Assembly: GCA_041663645.1 (NCBI GenBank)
Contig: JBAYMH010000007.1
Coordinates: 1 to 35,171 of the forward strand
Length of the DNA: 35,171 bases
Direction of reading: 5' to 3'
Source: Minisyncoccus sp023229485
Lineage (GTDB): Bacteria > Patescibacteriota > Minisyncoccia > Minisyncoccales > Minisyncoccaceae
The notes under the pieces were generated by a model. It was not told the origin of the DNA and did no database searches. It was given only the letters and a program-made list of their open reading frames with translations. Of the stretch, positions 1 through 7,377 are shown piece by piece. Each line of letters opens with the position of its first letter. The stretch's first letter is position 1. The position numbers and the translations under genes are program-made.

Positions 1-253
1 TATATTTCGTGTCTGATGAAACAGTAATAATTTTGGTTGTTTCTGTTTCGTTACCTCTTTCACGAGTTGTGATTGTAAAAGTGTTTCCATTGATTGAAGT
101 GATAGTTCCCATTGTTCCTCGGTTATTTCTTTGTTGATGAAAATTAGAATTTTGCTCCTTGTTATTATTCGTATCTGAAGCTGCAATAGCCGTAGCCGAC
201 AATATAAGTGAGGATGCGACTAGTCCCGTAATAAGCATTAATTTTTTTTGCAT
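1..253 (-). CDS. Secreted DUF5666-like protein, 3' part missing (runs off the window)
   Basis: The reverse strand is open from an ATG at 253-251 to the window edge (84 codons plus one base). The product begins with a Lys-rich start and a hydrophobic stretch (about residues 4-24, ending AIAA), a convincing signal peptide. A polar Asn/Gln-rich linker follows, then GTITSINGNTFTI with Thr-rich alternating beta-strand sequence, the usual opening of a DUF5666 domain. Two other DUF5666-like genes lie in the neighbouring rightward operon. The gene is divergent from the sigma-factor operon, and the shared 165-base gap must hold both start regions. The C-terminus is not visible, so total length is unknown. 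Function of the family is unknown; a small exported or wall-associated beta domain is the most that can be said. Confidence 0.7.
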   Translation of the reverse strand, partial: MQKKLMLITGLVASSLILSATAIAASDTNNNKEQNSNFHQQRNNRGTMGTITSINGNTFTITTRERGNETETTKIITVSSDTKY

Positions 254-311
254 ATTTATTTATTATTATTTTTTATCATAGTTGGCCTAGCTATATTTTT
301 TATTACGGACT

Positions 312-341
312 TTGAATGTGAAAAGGTGCATGTGTTAAGAT
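312..341 (+). promoter_or_regulatory. Possible promoter of the sigma-factor/MacAB operon
   Basis: TTGAAT (312-317) and TAAGAT (336-341) are separated by 18 bases, and the -10 is preceded by TG plus one base (extended -10). This lies about 78 bases before the sigma-factor start. The fit is moderate, and an ECF-type promoter closer to the gene (for example around GAACC at 379-383) cannot be excluded. Confidence 0.35.
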
Positions 342-418
342 AGTAAAAATTGGTATATATTGTTAGTAGGGTTTATTGAACCAAATTATTCATCGTCATC
401 GTATTAGTAAGATATACT

Positions 419-988
419 ATGGATAATGATTCTGATGAGAAATTGGTAGAATATTTTTTGGAGGGGGAAAAAAGAGCTCTTGAGGTCTTAGTTTTTCGTT
501 ACTACAAAGTAATTTATAATTTTTGCTATAGATATGTTGGAGATATTAATGTGGCCGAGGACATAACTCAAGAATCTTTTGTAAAAGCTTGGAAAAATTT
601 GAATAAATTTGATAGAAGTAAAAAGTTTAAAACTTGGATGTTTCAAATCGCTAAGAATACTTGTATCGATTATTTGAGAAAAAGAAAATCTATTCCATTT
701 TCAAGATTTGAGAACGAGGATGGTGATAATAATTTTGTCGATAATTTTGAAGATATTTTACCTTTGCCAGATGAAATTTTTAAGAAGAAGGATTTGGCGG
801 AATTTTTAGAGAAGGCTATTAGTAAATTACCAGATGCAAACAAGATGGTAGTATTGCTTTATTATAAGAATGATTTTAATTTTAGAGAAATTGCTGAAAT
901 ATTGAACGAGCCAATTGACACTATTAAAAGTCGGTATAGGCGGGGATTGGTTTCTTTGCGAAAACTGATCGGGGATTATGAATATTAG
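419..988 (+). CDS. RNA polymerase sigma factor, ECF-like sigma-70 family
   Basis: A 189-residue protein with the two-domain layout of extracytoplasmic-function sigma factors. Region 2 spans about residues 8-90, with the core-binding and -10-binding signature (AEDITQESFVKAW, then FKTWMFQIAKNTCIDYLRK). Region 4 is a helix-turn-helix at about residues 127-182 (LPDANKMVVLLYYKNDFNFREIAEIL, then DTIKSRYRRGL), which reads the -35 element. An acidic linker (about residues 98-117) joins them. It is the first gene of a run of seven rightward genes and is followed 50 bases later by a small membrane protein that could be its anti-sigma factor. The downstream genes encode an exporter, so the likely regulon is the envelope export system, perhaps including autoregulation (inferred). 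No Shine-Dalgarno precedes the start. Confidence 0.92.
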   Translation: MDNDSDEKLVEYFLEGEKRALEVLVFRYYKVIYNFCYRYVGDINVAEDITQESFVKAWKNLNKFDRSKKFKTWMFQIAKNTCIDYLRKRKSIPFSRFENEDGDNNFVDNFEDILPLPDEIFKKKDLAEFLEKAISKLPDANKMVVLLYYKNDFNFREIAEILNEPIDTIKSRYRRGLVSLRKLIGDYEY

Positions 989-1038
989 ATCAAATATGCA
1001 CCAAAAAATAGCATTATCACGTATTATTTAAAAAGATT

Positions 1039-1467
1039 ATGGAAAAAGAATATAAAAAATTATTTACGAATATGGAAGATGTTGAGCCTTCAAATAAATT
1101 ATTTGAAAAAATAATGTTAAGGATTAGCAGGGAAGAAAGAATGATTGTTACCAAAAAGAGAATTGCTGTTTTTTCTGTTTTTTTGGTTATTTCTTCGGGA
1201 GGATTTGTTTATTCATTTATTGCTACTCAAAATGCATTTGTAAGCTCTGGATTTGTGCAATTTTTTTCTTTAATTTTTTCTGATTTTAATATAGTGGTTG
1301 CTTATTGGCAGAATTTTTTATTTACTTTATTAGAATCGTTACCAGTCTTTGCGGTAATTATCTCTCTTGTTATGTTTTCAATCGCATTAGGATTTTTAAC
1401 TTTTTTAATAAGAGATGTGAAATTTATAAATTCAAATAATATAATAAGAAAAAAATATGGATTTTAA
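1039..1467 (+). CDS. Small membrane protein, possible anti-sigma factor
   Basis: 142 residues. A soluble, charged N-terminus of about 40 residues (VEPSNKLFEKIMLRISREER) is followed by a membrane segment at about 42-63 and further hydrophobic stretches at about 72-90 and 100-125, ending in a basic tail. A short cytoplasmic N-terminal helix followed by membrane segments, directly behind an ECF sigma gene, is the common arrangement of anti-sigma factors. I see no zinc-binding HxxxCxxC motif, so it would not be a classical zinc anti-sigma protein. Its last 11 bases overlap the next gene, implying translational coupling. The role is inferred from position and topology only. Confidence 0.6.
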   Translation: MEKEYKKLFTNMEDVEPSNKLFEKIMLRISREERMIVTKKRIAVFSVFLVISSGGFVYSFIATQNAFVSSGFVQFFSLIFSDFNIVVAYWQNFLFTLLESLPVFAVIISLVMFSIALGFLTFLIRDVKFINSNNIIRKKYGF

Positions 1468-1939
1468 AGATTTTTTTGAATCAAAAATTTTTATAGTTTT
1501 TTTTATTATTGGAGAAACTATTCTTTTGCTTTTAACTTTTGGAATCGGCATGATGGTTGGTTCTAAGAAAGCAGATTTTTCTTGCAATATGGATAAAAAC
1601 TATGAGCGTAATTTTGGTGGATCAGGATTTCCGGAAGATTTGAATGGTGCTCCTCAGGGGGGCCGAATCTTCGGCCAAATTATAAAAATTGAGAACGATG
1701 CGATTGTAATCAAAGATTCTGACTCGATAGAGAAAATTATTTCCACAAAAGGAGATGTTTCTATCAAGAAGTTTAGGGATACGATTAAGCTATCTGACTT
1801 AAAGGTGGATGATCGCATAGTCGTGATTGGTTCACCGAATGATAGTGGAGAAATAGAGGCTAAATTAATCAGGGTTATGCCAGTGCCGCCAACTAAAAAT
1901 ATTGATCCTGTAAATAATGTAAATAATAACGCAAATTAA
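1457..1939 (+). CDS. Membrane-anchored DUF5666-like protein
   Basis: 160 residues, starting inside the end of the preceding gene (11-base overlap). An N-terminal membrane segment (about residues 10-34) anchors an extracytoplasmic part: a Gly/Asn-rich linker, then a beta-rich domain (about 71-142) with GQIIKIENDAIVIKDSDS, a central TIKLSDLKVDDRIVVIG strand pair, and EAKLIRVMP at the end. This order (strand with GxI, a line with DL-VGD, then a closing strand with A-xI) is that of DUF5666. The Pro/Asn-rich C-terminus is disordered. A sister gene closes the same operon at 5729-6205. It may assist the adjacent exporter or be its cargo; neither is shown by the sequence. Confidence 0.7.
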   Translation: MDFKDFFESKIFIVFFIIGETILLLLTFGIGMMVGSKKADFSCNMDKNYERNFGGSGFPEDLNGAPQGGRIFGQIIKIENDAIVIKDSDSIEKIISTKGDVSIKKFRDTIKLSDLKVDDRIVVIGSPNDSGEIEAKLIRVMPVPPTKNIDPVNNVNNNAN

Positions 1940-1944
1940 CAACC

Positions 1945-3783
1945 ATGTTCAATATTTTAATTAAGGCTAAGGATATTATCTTGAAGAATAAACTTATTTT
2001 TATCGGAATTCTGATAGTGATAGGAATAGCGATTTATTTTTTTTGGGGTAGTGGAACTGGTGCGACTGAAACAAGAGCTGTAATTAATGCAGTTAGCAAA
2101 GAGACGTTAGTCAATTATGTTTCAGGCACTGGACAGGTTGCTGCTTCTTCTGAGTCAAACATAACATCAAAAGCTTCTGGAGATCTTTTGAGTCTAAAAA
2201 TTAAGAATGGGCAGGAAGTTAAAGTTGGTGAAGTCTTGGCTGTTATTGATTCTACTGATGCCCAAAAAAACGTGCGAGATGCCGAGGCTAGCTTAGCTAA
2301 TGCAAAATTATCTTTAGAAAAACTAGTAAGAGGTGATAGAGCGGAGGAATTGGAAATTTCTCAAATGGATATAGAGAGTAATAAAAGATCAATTACTGAG
2401 GCTGAAAACGATCTTGCTCGTGCAAAAACCGATGCAGAAACTGCCTTGAACGATCAATATGAATCTGCCTTAACAGAACTATCACAAGCCTTGAATAAGA
2501 GTACCAGCACTTTGATAACTATTACTGATATTCAATATGCTCATTTTAATAGTAACGATCAAGACGGATCAAATATAGCTGGCACTAAGGCCACTGCTGT
2601 AAAACTTCTTTTTGGTATTGATGATGGGGGTAGGGTGACTGCCGATTATTTTAATAAAGCGAATGGTGGTGCTAAAAAACTAATCGCAACAGCACAAGCG
2701 ACAAAAAGCAAAACCGATATTGATAATGCCCTTTCTCAGACGAAAGATGCTTTGCAAAAAGTTAAGAATATTTTAGAAGTAATTCCAATTGGAAGTACGT
2801 TAACTAGTAGTGAAAAAAGTAGTGTTATTTCTGAAAAAACAAATATAGACAGCCTTATCTCAACAATTACCTCAAGACAACAGGCAATAACTTCTCAAAA
2901 AACTACTAATGCTAATAATATTGAAACTGCTGAAAATAAGATAGTTGACGCAAAAAATACTTTAGAAAAAGCTGAGAAGCAATTAGCTCTTAATAATAAT
3001 CCAGATCCGCTTGATATTGAAACTGCAAAAATGTCTATTACAGAAAAAGAGAATTCCTTATATGATACTAAGCTAGCACTAGCTGATTATACAATACGTG
3101 CTCCTTTTTCTGGCGTGATAAGTGTTGTTAGTGTTGAAAAAGGTTCTAGTGTTTCTACCAATACTGCTATTGCGACAATTATATCTAAGGAGCTGACAGC
3201 TGAAATAACTTTAAACGAAGTCGATATTGCAAAGGTAATCGTTGGGCAAAAAGCTACTCTTACTTTTGATGCAGTGAGCGATATGACTGTTACTGGAACT
3301 GTTTCTGAGGTTGATACCGTTGGTGCTGTCAGTCAGGGTGTCGTTAGTTATGGGGTGAAAATTGTTTTTGATACTGAGGCTGAAGGCGTAAAACCGGGGA
3401 TGAGCGTCTCGGTTTCGATAATTACTAAGTCTAGCCAGGACGCTTTGGTGGTTCCGAGTTCGGCAATAAAAACCGCAAACAATGTTAGTTATGTAGAAGT
3501 TCCAGATGAAACTATCGATAGTAGTATAGTAGGATCTGCTAGTGGAGTTGTATTAAAAAACAAAACGAAAAGACAAGAAATAACCACCGGACTATCAAAT
3601 GACACCTCGACAGAAATTTTGACCGGTCTTAGTGAAGGAGACTTGGTGGTTGTAAAAACAATTACGGCCACGTCAACAACAAAATCTAGTAATAGTAGTG
3701 TTCAGAGTTTATTCCAGATGGGGGGTGGAAATAGGAGTGGAACGACAACGACAACAAATACAAAAACAAATACTTCAAAGTAA
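1945..3783 (+). CDS. MacA/HlyD-like periplasmic adaptor subunit of an ABC exporter
   Basis: 612 residues, longer than typical MacA (about 370-400). Single N-terminal membrane anchor at about 16-34. First half of the barrel-sandwich (lipoyl-like) domain at about 55-111 (SGTGQVAASSESNI). A very long helical hairpin follows (about 110-375), rich in Ala/Lys/Glu/Thr and holding an insert around 190-235. Second half of the sandwich at about 381-415 (YTIRAPFSGVISVVSVEKG), then a beta-barrel domain (about 418-500, KPGMSVSVSI) and a membrane-proximal domain (about 503-575, LSEGDLVVVK). The Ser/Thr/Asn tail (580-612) is low complexity. The ATPase and permease follow within 4 bases of each other. In a cell without an outer membrane the long hairpin cannot dock to TolC as in Gram-negatives, so it may span the wall or S-layer (inference). 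Confidence 0.88.
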   Translation: MFNILIKAKDIILKNKLIFIGILIVIGIAIYFFWGSGTGATETRAVINAVSKETLVNYVSGTGQVAASSESNITSKASGDLLSLKIKNGQEVKVGEVLAVIDSTDAQKNVRDAEASLANAKLSLEKLVRGDRAEELEISQMDIESNKRSITEAENDLARAKTDAETALNDQYESALTELSQALNKSTSTLITITDIQYAHFNSNDQDGSNIAGTKATAVKLLFGIDDGGRVTADYFNKANGGAKKLIATAQATKSKTDIDNALSQTKDALQKVKNILEVIPIGSTLTSSEKSSVISEKTNIDSLISTITSRQQAITSQKTTNANNIETAENKIVDAKNTLEKAEKQLALNNNPDPLDIETAKMSITEKENSLYDTKLALADYTIRAPFSGVISVVSVEKGSSVSTNTAIATIISKELTAEITLNEVDIAKVIVGQKATLTFDAVSDMTVTGTVSEVDTVGAVSQGVVSYGVKIVFDTEAEGVKPGMSVSVSIITKSSQDALVVPSSAIKTANNVSYVEVPDETIDSSIVGSASGVVLKNKTKRQEITTGLSNDTSTEILTGLSEGDLVVVKTITATSTTKSSNSSVQSLFQMGGGNRSGTTTTTNTKTNTSK

Positions 3784-3784
3784 T

Positions 3785-4471
3785 ATGATTGAGTGTAAAA
3801 ACATAGTTAAAACTTATAAGAATGATTCGGGAGAAATTGTTGTTTTGAAGGATTTAACATTTTCCATTAAAGATGGAGAGTTTATTGCGATAACGGGACC
3901 TTCAGGGTCTGGAAAGTCTACCTTGATGCATATTTTGGGTGCTCTTGATACCCCGACTTCTGGAGAGTATTTATTAGATGGTAAAAATATAGCTGATTTT
4001 TCTGATGATGAGCTTGCTGATATAAGAAATAAAAAAATCGGTTTTGTTTTTCAATCTTTTAATCTTTTGGCTCGTTCAACTGTTTTGCGTAATGTGATGC
4101 TGCCTTTGGTTTACGCCGAAATTCCAAAACAAGAACGAGAAACGATAGCTAGATTGGCATTGAAAAGTGCTGGATTAGATGAAAAGCACTATAATAATCT
4201 TTCTAATCAGTTATCTGGAGGACAGATGCAAAGAGTTGCTATTGCAAGAGCTTTAGTTAATAATCCAACTTTAATCTTAGCCGATGAGCCAACTGGTAAT
4301 TTGGATACTAAGACAGGAGAAATTGTTTTAAAAACTTTTGAAACTTTGAATAGAGAACAACATCATACTATTATTCTGATTACTCACGAAAAGGAAGTTG
4401 CTGAACATGCTGATCGTATTATTTTTATTAGGGATGGGGTGATTACCGATGATTATAAAACTAAAAAGTAA
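3785..4471 (+). CDS. ABC transporter ATP-binding protein, MacB/LolD type
   Basis: 228 residues from the ATG at 3785, one base after the adaptor's stop. The frame stays open upstream to 3698, but that stretch reads through the adaptor tail and is not plausible protein, so the internal ATG is preferred. All nucleotide-binding motifs are present: Walker A GPSGSGKST (38-46), Q-loop Gln90, signature LSGGQ (143-147), Walker B LILADEP (163-169) and switch His201. The FVFQSFNLLARSTVLRNVMLPL segment is characteristic of the MacB/LolD/FtsE-like branch. It powers the permease encoded 3 bases downstream. Confidence 0.93.
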   Translation: MIECKNIVKTYKNDSGEIVVLKDLTFSIKDGEFIAITGPSGSGKSTLMHILGALDTPTSGEYLLDGKNIADFSDDELADIRNKKIGFVFQSFNLLARSTVLRNVMLPLVYAEIPKQERETIARLALKSAGLDEKHYNNLSNQLSGGQMQRVAIARALVNNPTLILADEPTGNLDTKTGEIVLKTFETLNREQHHTIILITHEKEVAEHADRIIFIRDGVITDDYKTKK

Positions 4472-4474
4472 TTC

Positions 4475-5695
4475 ATGAAATTTTTAGACTTATTTGAAGA
4501 AATATATTCAGCACTTTTGGCTAATAAGGCTAGATCTGGATTAACAATTCTTGGTATTGTTATCGGTATTGGTTCCGTGATAGCCATGATTGCTATTGGG
4601 CAAGGTTCGCAGAGTAGTATTGAATCAAGTATACAATCTTTAGGTTCAAATCTTCTCTTGATTACTCCTGGAGCTCAGCGAGGTATGGGGGTTCAAGTAA
4701 GTCAAGGCAGAGGTTCCTCTCAGACATTAACAAAAGATGATGCCGAGGCGATATCATCCCTTTCTTCTGTACTGGCTGTTTCTCCTGAGGTTTCGGGGCG
4801 ATATCAAGTAACCGCTAAAGGTACAAATACGAACACGACTATTAATGGGGTTGTTTCGGCTTATCCAACAGTGAGAAATGTTGAAGTAGAGACTGGTAAT
4901 TTCATAACGGATCAAAATGTAAAAAGCATGTCAAAGGTTGCTGTTATCGGGCCTTCTGTGCGAGATGATTTATTTGGTGAAGATGTTGACTCCTCAGGTG
5001 TTATTGGGCAGACAATCCGTATCAAGAGTATAAATTTTACTATTGTTGGAATAACAAAAGAAAAGGGGGGGAGTGGTTTTAATAATCAGGACGATGTAAT
5101 TTATATCCCAATTACCGTTTCACAACAATATTTAACTGGAGGGAATTATGTTTCCACTATTGCTGTCCAAGCCTCTAGTCAAGAGGAAATGACGGTATTG
5201 CAGACTGATATAACAACATTACTTTTAGATAGACATAATGTTTCTACTGCGGATTTTAGCATAATGAATCAGGCTGATATTGTAGCTACCGCATCTTCTG
5301 TGACTAATACTTTTACCATGCTTTTGGGTTCAGTGGCAGGAATTTCATTAGTGGTTGGCGGAATAGGTATTATGAATATGATGTTGACTACAGTAACTGA
5401 AAGAACGAGAGAGATTGGACTTCGAAAAGCTATTGGTGCAAAAAGAAAGGATATTAATTTCCAATTTTTAGGAGAGGCAATAATGCTTACTTTTACGGGG
5501 GGTATCATTGGTATAATTTTAGGATGTTTAGTTTCTTTTGTCGCTTATCAGTTTTTTAGTCTTGCAACGCAGGTATCAACTTTTTCAGTAGTATTGTCAT
5601 TTGGAGTTTCGGGAGCTATTGGAATAATTTTTGGATATTATCCAGCAAATCGGGCTAGTAAGTTGAATCCAATTGAGGCATTAAGATATGAATAA
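4475..5695 (+). CDS. MacB-like ABC transporter permease
   Basis: 406 residues with the FtsX/MacB four-helix plan. TM1 at about 21-43 (SGLTILGIVIGIGSVIAMIA), a large extracytoplasmic MacB-type domain (about 45-275), then TM2-TM4 at about 279-306, 332-360 and 372-391. The conserved coupling segment TERTREIGLRKAIGAKRKDI follows TM2, and the protein ends in the family signature LNPIEALRYE. Here ATPase and permease are separate polypeptides, unlike E. coli MacB, which is a fusion. With the adaptor and ATPase it forms a complete mechanotransmission-type exporter. Substrate unknown; peptides, lipoproteins or glycolipids are known for relatives. Confidence 0.92.
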   Translation: MKFLDLFEEIYSALLANKARSGLTILGIVIGIGSVIAMIAIGQGSQSSIESSIQSLGSNLLLITPGAQRGMGVQVSQGRGSSQTLTKDDAEAISSLSSVLAVSPEVSGRYQVTAKGTNTNTTINGVVSAYPTVRNVEVETGNFITDQNVKSMSKVAVIGPSVRDDLFGEDVDSSGVIGQTIRIKSINFTIVGITKEKGGSGFNNQDDVIYIPITVSQQYLTGGNYVSTIAVQASSQEEMTVLQTDITTLLLDRHNVSTADFSIMNQADIVATASSVTNTFTMLLGSVAGISLVVGGIGIMNMMLTTVTERTREIGLRKAIGAKRKDINFQFLGEAIMLTFTGGIIGIILGCLVSFVAYQFFSLATQVSTFSVVLSFGVSGAIGIIFGYYPANRASKLNPIEALRYE

Positions 5696-5728
5696 AATTA
5701 ATTATTAAATTATTATAAAAATAAAATA

Positions 5729-6205
5729 ATGACTATTAAAAAAATAAAAAAAGAATATATAGTTTTTACAATTATTTTAATCGTTGTAGCGGGAGGATTT
5801 TTTTATGGAGGAATGAAGTATCAAGAAGGTAAGAATGGTGCAAGGTTTGCTCAGATGCTGAATGGGCAAATGCAGAACGGACAAAAACAGGGCACTGCTG
5901 GGCAAGTGACAAATAGGCAAAAAGGTGGACTTGTTGGCGGAGAGATATTGAGCAAGGATGATAAGAGTATTGTCTTGAAAGATAGAAGCGGAGGATCAAA
6001 AATAGTTTTTTTCTCTCAATCAACGCAATTTTTAAAATCGACTACTGGCTCAATTGATGATATTAGTGTCGGTTCAAATATTACTGTTACCGGAGATCAG
6101 AATTCTGATGGGAGTGTAACTGCTAAAATTATACAAATTTCTTCTCAGTCCTTGATGCCGACAGGCAGCCAAGGTCCGGGACAAAATCAACCTACAACGA
6201 AATAG
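5729..6205 (+). CDS. Membrane-anchored DUF5666-like protein (second copy)
   Basis: 158 residues. N-terminal membrane segment at about 11-28 (IVFTIILIVVAGGFFYGGMKY), a Gln/Gly/Asn-rich linker (about 34-68), then a DUF5666-like beta domain at about 69-140: GGEILSKDDKSIVLKDRSG, DISVGSNITVTG and GSVTAKIIQI. The tail is Gln/Pro/Gly-rich. It has the same design as the product of 1457-1939 and is the last gene of the operon (33 bases after the permease, terminator 10 bases after its stop). Two such proteins bracketing the transporter genes suggest a role tied to export or its regulation, but no function is known. Confidence 0.7.
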   Translation: MTIKKIKKEYIVFTIILIVVAGGFFYGGMKYQEGKNGARFAQMLNGQMQNGQKQGTAGQVTNRQKGGLVGGEILSKDDKSIVLKDRSGGSKIVFFSQSTQFLKSTTGSIDDISVGSNITVTGDQNSDGSVTAKIIQISSQSLMPTGSQGPGQNQPTTK

Positions 6206-6214
6206 TTTTGAGTG

Positions 6215-6239
6215 AAAGACCGGGTTATCCGGTCTTTTT
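6215..6239 (+). terminator. Rho-independent terminator of the sigma/MacAB operon
   Basis: A perfect 9-bp stem (AAAGACCGG with CCGGTCTTT) around the loop GTTAT, running into a T tract, 10 bases after the stop of the last operon gene. Confidence 0.92.
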
Positions 6240-6254
6240 GTTTTGAATTAATAT

Positions 6255-6263
6255 TGTTATAAT
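6255..6263 (+). promoter_or_regulatory. Extended -10 promoter of the amidohydrolase gene
   Basis: TGTTATAAT is a perfect extended -10 (TG, one base, TATAAT), 33 bases before the ATG and just after the preceding terminator. No good -35 is seen, as expected for extended -10 promoters. Confidence 0.6.
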
Positions 6264-6295
6264 TTTATTAATATTAAATAAAGCAAAAATAGAAA

Positions 6296-7294
6296 ATGAA
6301 AACAAGATTTAATTTACCTTTAGTTAATGCACATACTCATGCAGCAATGATTGCTTTCAGGGGATTAGGAGAAGACTTGCCTTTAGACAAGTGGCTGAAT
6401 GACTGTATTTGGCCGATGGAAGCGAAAAGTGTTAATCCAGAATTTGTTTATACTGAAACAAAAAAAGCTATAGATGAGATGTATGATAATGGAATAAGAG
6501 CATTTATGGATATGTATTTTTTTGAAAAGGAAGTGGCAAAAGCAGCAACGGAAAAAAAGTTTTTAGTTGTTGTTGGCGAAGGATTACTTGATATAAAAGG
6601 ACAAGAAATTTTTGAAAAAGATTTTGAAAGCACAAAAAGTTTATTAGAAGAGTATAAAACTAATACAAATGTTTTTGTTTCTGTTGCTCCCCATTCTCCA
6701 TATACAGTAAATGAAGATAACCTTAAAAGGTCAAAAAAATTGGCAAAGGATTTTAATGCTATTTACCAGATACATGTTTCTGAAACAAAAAAAGAAATAG
6801 AAGATAGCTTAAAAAACCACGGATTAACTCCTATTGCTTATCTTGATAAAATTGGAGTTCTTGACGAAAAAACTACTTTAATCCATTGCACTTGGTTGAC
6901 CAAAGAAGATGTTTCGATAATTGCCGAAAAAGGGTGTAGTGTTGTTCATTGTCCGCTTAGTAATCTTAAACTTGGATCGGGAATATCTCCTGTCTCTGAC
7001 TTAATTGATGCTGGGATAAATGTTGCTATTGGTACTGATGGGGCGGCTAGTTCTAATCGGCTTGATGTATGGGAGGCAGGTAAGTTTACCGCTTTGCTTC
7101 AAAAAGGAATAAATTGTAATTCTTCTTTATTGCCGGCGAATAAAATAGTAGAAATGATGACTGTGGGTGGAATGAAAGCATTAGGAATTGAACGTATTGG
7201 AGAAATGACTATTGAGAAGATAAAAACTGAAGTAAAAAATAATAGCTTTAATTATTTATATCAATTACAAGCTCAAGAGATTGATTTTATGTAA
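6296..7294 (+). CDS. Amidohydrolase, MtaD/SAH-deaminase-like, barrel-only short form
   Basis: 332 residues of the metal-dependent amidohydrolase superfamily, closest by eye to 5-methylthioadenosine/S-adenosylhomocysteine deaminases. Metal and catalytic residues are in place: His13 and His15 (NAHTH), His160 with Glu163 (IHVSE), His197 (LIHCTW) and Asp248 (IGTDGAA), plus VVHCPLSNLKLGSG at 216-229. Their spacing matches full-length MtaD. However, family members of about 400-440 residues carry a beta-sandwich built from both termini. Here the protein starts at the NAHTH strand and ends soon after GGMKALGIERIGEM, so both sandwich parts are absent. A terminator lies just upstream and non-coding sequence downstream, so this is not a fragment left by a frameshift. 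Likely an adenosine-type or guanine-type deaminase; substrate uncertain. Confidence 0.8.
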   Translation: MKTRFNLPLVNAHTHAAMIAFRGLGEDLPLDKWLNDCIWPMEAKSVNPEFVYTETKKAIDEMYDNGIRAFMDMYFFEKEVAKAATEKKFLVVVGEGLLDIKGQEIFEKDFESTKSLLEEYKTNTNVFVSVAPHSPYTVNEDNLKRSKKLAKDFNAIYQIHVSETKKEIEDSLKNHGLTPIAYLDKIGVLDEKTTLIHCTWLTKEDVSIIAEKGCSVVHCPLSNLKLGSGISPVSDLIDAGINVAIGTDGAASSNRLDVWEAGKFTALLQKGINCNSSLLPANKIVEMMTVGGMKALGIERIGEMTIEKIKTEVKNNSFNYLYQLQAQEIDFM

Positions 7295-7301
7295 AACTTC
7301 T

Positions 7302-7330
7302 TTGCTTTAATTATTAATGTGTTTTATAAT
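7302..7330 (+). promoter_or_regulatory. Promoter of the surface protein/histidine kinase operon
   Basis: TTGCTT (7302-7307), 17 bases, TATAAT (7325-7330), placed 47 bases before the ATG at 7378. Confidence 0.6.
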
Positions 7331-7377
7331 ATAAGCAACATTGAACTATTTTATAATTATTCATTTTTTTATTTAAT

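Noticed and set aside
3698..3784. Longer N-terminus for the first ABC ATPase (open frame from 3698)
   Set aside because: It overlaps the adaptor's coding tail and reads as Arg/Gln-rich nonsense; ATP-binding subunits start at MIECKN-like sequence, and the ATG at 3785 fits the 1-base spacing seen in the operon.
5269..5508. Antisense and overlapping open frames within the larger genes (for example 5269-5508, 23679-23936, 33349-33714)
   Set aside because: They are low-complexity translations of well-supported genes on the other strand or frame, without motifs, promoters or sensible starts.
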